Source: Nostoc linckia z4 | GTDB taxonomy: Bacteria > Cyanobacteriota > Cyanobacteriia > Cyanobacteriales > Nostocaceae | Direction: 5' to 3' | Length of the DNA: 64,000 bases | Assembly: GCF_002608075.1 (NCBI RefSeq) | Contig: NZ_LAHA01000022.1 | Coordinates: 1 to 64,000, forward strand | Shown here: positions 63,158-64,000 of the stretch, in pieces | Layout of the letters: every line of letters starts with the position of its first letter | How positions within the stretch are numbered: the first letter of the stretch is position 1 | The notes under the pieces: generated by a model | Database searches by the model: none | Told to the model about the DNA's origin: nothing | What the model saw: only the letters and a program-made list of their open reading frames with translations | Made by a program: the position numbers and the translations under genes

Positions 63158-64000
63158 CTAAGCTGCTTGTGCAGAAGTTGTTTCAGGGTTTGGTATGTAT
63201 TTGAGCAAAACACCGCGATCGCCAATGACAAATCCTTGGTCTGGTTGAAAGAAAACAATCTTGTACAAATTAGCAGCTACTTCTTCTACATCACGGTCTT
63301 TTTCCCAGGTTTTGCCGCCGTCGGTACTGCGTAGCAAATTACCGCTACCGCCACCTATCCAAATTTCATTGGGCGTGCGGTATGCTAAGTCGAGTAAACC
63401 CCAACTAGTGGATAATTCTGGAAATTCTGCTTTTTGCCACTCGTCAACTTTAGTTGGTTCGCTAAACTGGATTTGGCCTCCTCTAGCTAGCATCCACAAC
63501 TGACCATTATCAAGAAAACCCATATTTTCTACCCGCCGAGAACTATTGCGGTTGTGAGGAACCCAAGCATTTTCCCCTGGTTCCCAAGTCGAGTAGAAAT
63601 TACCTTTAGCAGAAACGGCAACATATTTGCCATCGGTAGAACGTTCTAAGTTACGCACTACTCCCACCGCTGATTCTACTTGGGCTTTCCAGTTTTTGCC
63701 GCCATCTGTGGTTTGATAGATGGCTCCCACATCAGTAGCCAATTCGGCTGTGTTGTCGGCTAGTGCCTTAATGGCAATGGGGTTACCTGGTAGCTTTTCG
63801 CTCAGAGGAATCCGCGACCAAGAAGCACCTTCATCATTGGTATGAATTAAAAATCCAGGTTCTCCTGCTATCCACCCTTCTTTACCCAGAAAACTTACTG
63901 AGTTAAAGCGATACTTTTGCTCATCTAGTTGCAGTGTTATTGGTTTCCAAGTATCACCTCCGTCTTTGGTTTCCAACAGAGTGGTATTGCTACCTACCAA
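63158..64000 (-). CDS. ycf48: Photosystem II assembly factor Ycf48 (Hcf136), N-terminus beyond the window
   Basis: Cut at 64000, so only the last 280 residues are visible. It is a seven-bladed propeller with repeating LLETKDGGDTWKPI, LIHTNDEGASWSRI, IYQTTDGGKNWKAQ and LLRSTDGGKTWEKD motifs (Asp-box-like S/T-x-DGGxxW). Ycf48 binds precursor D1 during PSII reaction-centre assembly and repair, on the lumenal side of the thylakoid membrane. The stop is at 63158. Position next to psbEFLJ is the conserved cyanobacterial order. Confidence 0.95.
   Translation of the reverse strand: MVGSNTTLLETKDGGDTWKPITLQLDEQKYRFNSVSFLGKEGWIAGEPGFLIHTNDEGASWSRIPLSEKLPGNPIAIKALADNTAELATDVGAIYQTTDGGKNWKAQVESAVGVVRNLERSTDGKYVAVSAKGNFYSTWEPGENAWVPHNRNSSRRVENMGFLDNGQLWMLARGGQIQFSEPTKVDEWQKAEFPELSTSWGLLDLAYRTPNEIWIGGGSGNLLRSTDGGKTWEKDRDVEEVAANLYKIVFFQPDQGFVIGDRGVLLKYIPNPETTSAQAA

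Overview
The window comes from a filamentous cyanobacterium, most likely of the Nostocales. It carries photosystem genes (psbEFLJ, psaI, ycf48), a Tic20-family gene and a KaiB-like gene. The octamer GCGATCGC (HIP1) is frequent in coding sequence. The spacers are full of short tandem repeats (GGGCATT, GTTGACT, CCCCATCT, GAATTCTG) of the type common in Nostoc and its relatives. No replication origin, rRNA, tRNA, CRISPR array or intact transposase gene was seen.

Layout. 0-6 kb: a hemN pseudogene and a small conserved gene lie between two arms of a perfect ~142-bp inverted repeat; then a CbiG-CobJ fusion for cobalamin synthesis and a type II NADH dehydrogenase followed by a DoxX-like membrane gene. 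6-19 kb: an aldo/keto reductase, a membrane-anchored lambda-lysozyme-like protein, two secreted proteins of unknown role, a cupin plus maleate-isomerase-like pair opposite a SnoaL-like gene, a KaiB-domain protein and a PilT ATPase. 19-31 kb: wecB, an SH3/peptidoglycan-binding protein, a Tas-type reductase, an arylsulfotransferase-like propeller, a glutathione transferase and a four-gene carbohydrate ABC transporter. 31-44 kb: a dynamin-like GTPase, a Tat-exported LD-carboxypeptidase, a glycosyltransferase, two adjacent PhoX-type phosphatases with candidate Pho boxes, and a PEP-CTERM protein. 44-50.5 kb: a defence-like segment with two toxin-antitoxin pairs and a 1292-residue CHAT protease-STAND ATPase-TPR protein. 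50.5-64 kb: core genes (argG, dedA-like, STAS, rpsF, FAH family, tic20-like), a very large repeat-rich protein, psaI, and the psbEFLJ operon behind a ycf48 gene cut by the window edge.

The most unusual content is in the spacers, which behave as a layered repeat system. One family of mini-elements has ends resembling AGGGACTTCCAA and occurs five times, each time holding a different internal sequence. A 122-bp MITE occurs twice, and a third element keeps a similar internal hairpin under different terminal repeats. A 21-bp module sits inside two unrelated larger repeats, and copies lacking it are also present in the window. Some repeats have entered genes: two lie in frame inside the CHAT-STAND gene, and a HIP1 site marks the deletion junction of hemN.

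All gene functions are inferred from reading the translations and recalling families; no database search was run. Start codons were moved from the longest frame wherever a Shine-Dalgarno-like sequence or repeat-derived N-terminus favoured another start, and this is stated in each entry.
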